Of a stretch of 64,000 nt of DNA, positions 63,691-64,000 are shown piece by piece. The position numbers and the translations under genes are program-made. The stretch's first letter is position 1; every line of letters starts with the position of its first letter. The notes below the pieces were generated by a model. It searched no databases and was not told where the DNA came from. It worked only from the letters and a program-made list of their open reading frames with translations. The DNA is from Vanilla planifolia. Taxonomy: Eukaryota; Streptophyta; Magnoliopsida; Asparagales; Orchidaceae. The stretch covers positions 816,001-880,000 of the forward strand of contig JAIUJO010000091.1 of NCBI GenBank assembly GCA_023846275.1. The letters are read 5' to 3'.

Positions 63691-63702
63691 GCTTTGATAC
63701 TA
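63691..63702 (-). other. Primer-binding site for initiator tRNA-Met
   Basis: On the - strand TAGTATCAAAGC, two bases off the standard TGGTATCAGAGC, a few bases inside the CACA end of the 5' LTR. Correct place and strand for the element read from the reverse transcriptase. Confidence 0.7.
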
Positions 63703-63706
63703 CAAA

Positions 63707-64000
63707 TGTGACGAGCCAATTTGTTTCATCAACAAAACAACATTGAGTTAGTAGATTTAATTCATACTTCGATACCACCATTATGGAAACCATTTATGTT
63801 CTTTTCATACACTCAACATAAATTTGTTTTTGTTAAATAATTCTTTGATACCTCAAATACGGCATACTTCATTTTTGCTGCATATTGAATTAATTCTTTA
63901 GCTAATTTTAGAATTCAAATAGACAGAACGTCCCCTAAATATTGTCTAATTTCTGATTTACAAATACATTAATAGAACATCTATGACTATAACATCACAA
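63707..64000 (-). repeat. 5' LTR, 3' terminal part (runs off the window)
   Basis: Matches 57902-58200. The LTR continues beyond position 64000. Confidence 0.75.

Larger units (their letters stand above)
57902..64000 (-). mobile_element. Ty3/gypsy (chromovirus-type) retrotransposon, truncated by window end
   Basis: Reads on the - strand. The 5' LTR end is at 63707 (remaining LTR lies beyond 64000), followed by a primer-binding site, reverse transcriptase, integrase and the 3' LTR ending at 57902. Both LTR ends carry the sequence TGTG on + (CACA on -). The 5 bp outside the 3' LTR are CAGGT (57897-57901); the matching target-site copy lies outside the window. Gag and protease appear to be deleted. 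Stops throughout; not autonomous. Confidence 0.85.

Noticed and set aside
1-64000. CRISPR arrays, operons, bacterial promoters, tRNA or rRNA genes
   Set aside because: Looked for. The sequence is eukaryotic. No spacer-repeat pattern, no cloverleaf-like gene and no rRNA core sequence was recognised by eye.

Overview
This window is nuclear DNA of a land plant, most likely a flowering plant. The evidence is strongly AT-rich sequence, plant-type gene remnants with small exons and GT/AG introns (KIN-10 kinesin, plant tetraspanin, plant RraA-like protein), and plant transposons (chromovirus-type Ty3/gypsy, L1 LINE, Copia-like LTR). I cannot name the species. I see no convincing intact protein-coding gene. 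Everything that reads as protein is broken by stops, frameshifts or truncation, so this looks like old intergenic, possibly heterochromatic, DNA.

Layout. 1-4.3 kb: AT-rich DNA with one purine-rich tract. 4.3-9.1 kb: an island of gene fragments, comprising two unrecognised coding-like pieces (+), a tetraspanin last exon (-), and a 1,079-bp unit present twice in tandem that joins kinesin exons to the start of an unrecognised 'gene X' (-). 9.1-12.6 kb: the kinesin upstream region and an RraA-like fragment. 12.97-13.8 kb: two convergent LTR ends. 17.9-19.76 kb: a Copia-like LTR. 19.9-26.1 kb: two copies of a ~0.72-kb dispersed repeat. 28.76-33.28 kb: a nearly full-length, 14-exon KIN-10 (Kid/KIF22-like) kinesin pseudogene (-). 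32.4-36.76 kb: a second copy of 8.23-12.62 kb, so the kinesin 5' part, its promoter, 3 kb of flank and the RraA fragment exist twice. 36.76-48.8 kb: about 30 diverged tandem units of ~400-420 bp, a satellite-like array I do not recognise. 49.1-57.9 kb: a pair of diverged ~1-kb direct repeats around a dead L1 LINE. 57.9 kb to the window end: a Ty3/gypsy element (-) whose far LTR runs off the window.

History (inference). The kinesin pseudogene at 28.8-33.3 kb is the fullest copy. A 4.4-kb piece running from inside its exon 3 out through its upstream flank was copied to 8.2-12.6 kb. There, kinesin exon 3 is joined to gene X, and the kinesin/gene X junction was later duplicated in tandem. One edge of the segmental duplication coincides with the start of the satellite array. 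The satellite array and the fragment island are the two parts most worth following up.
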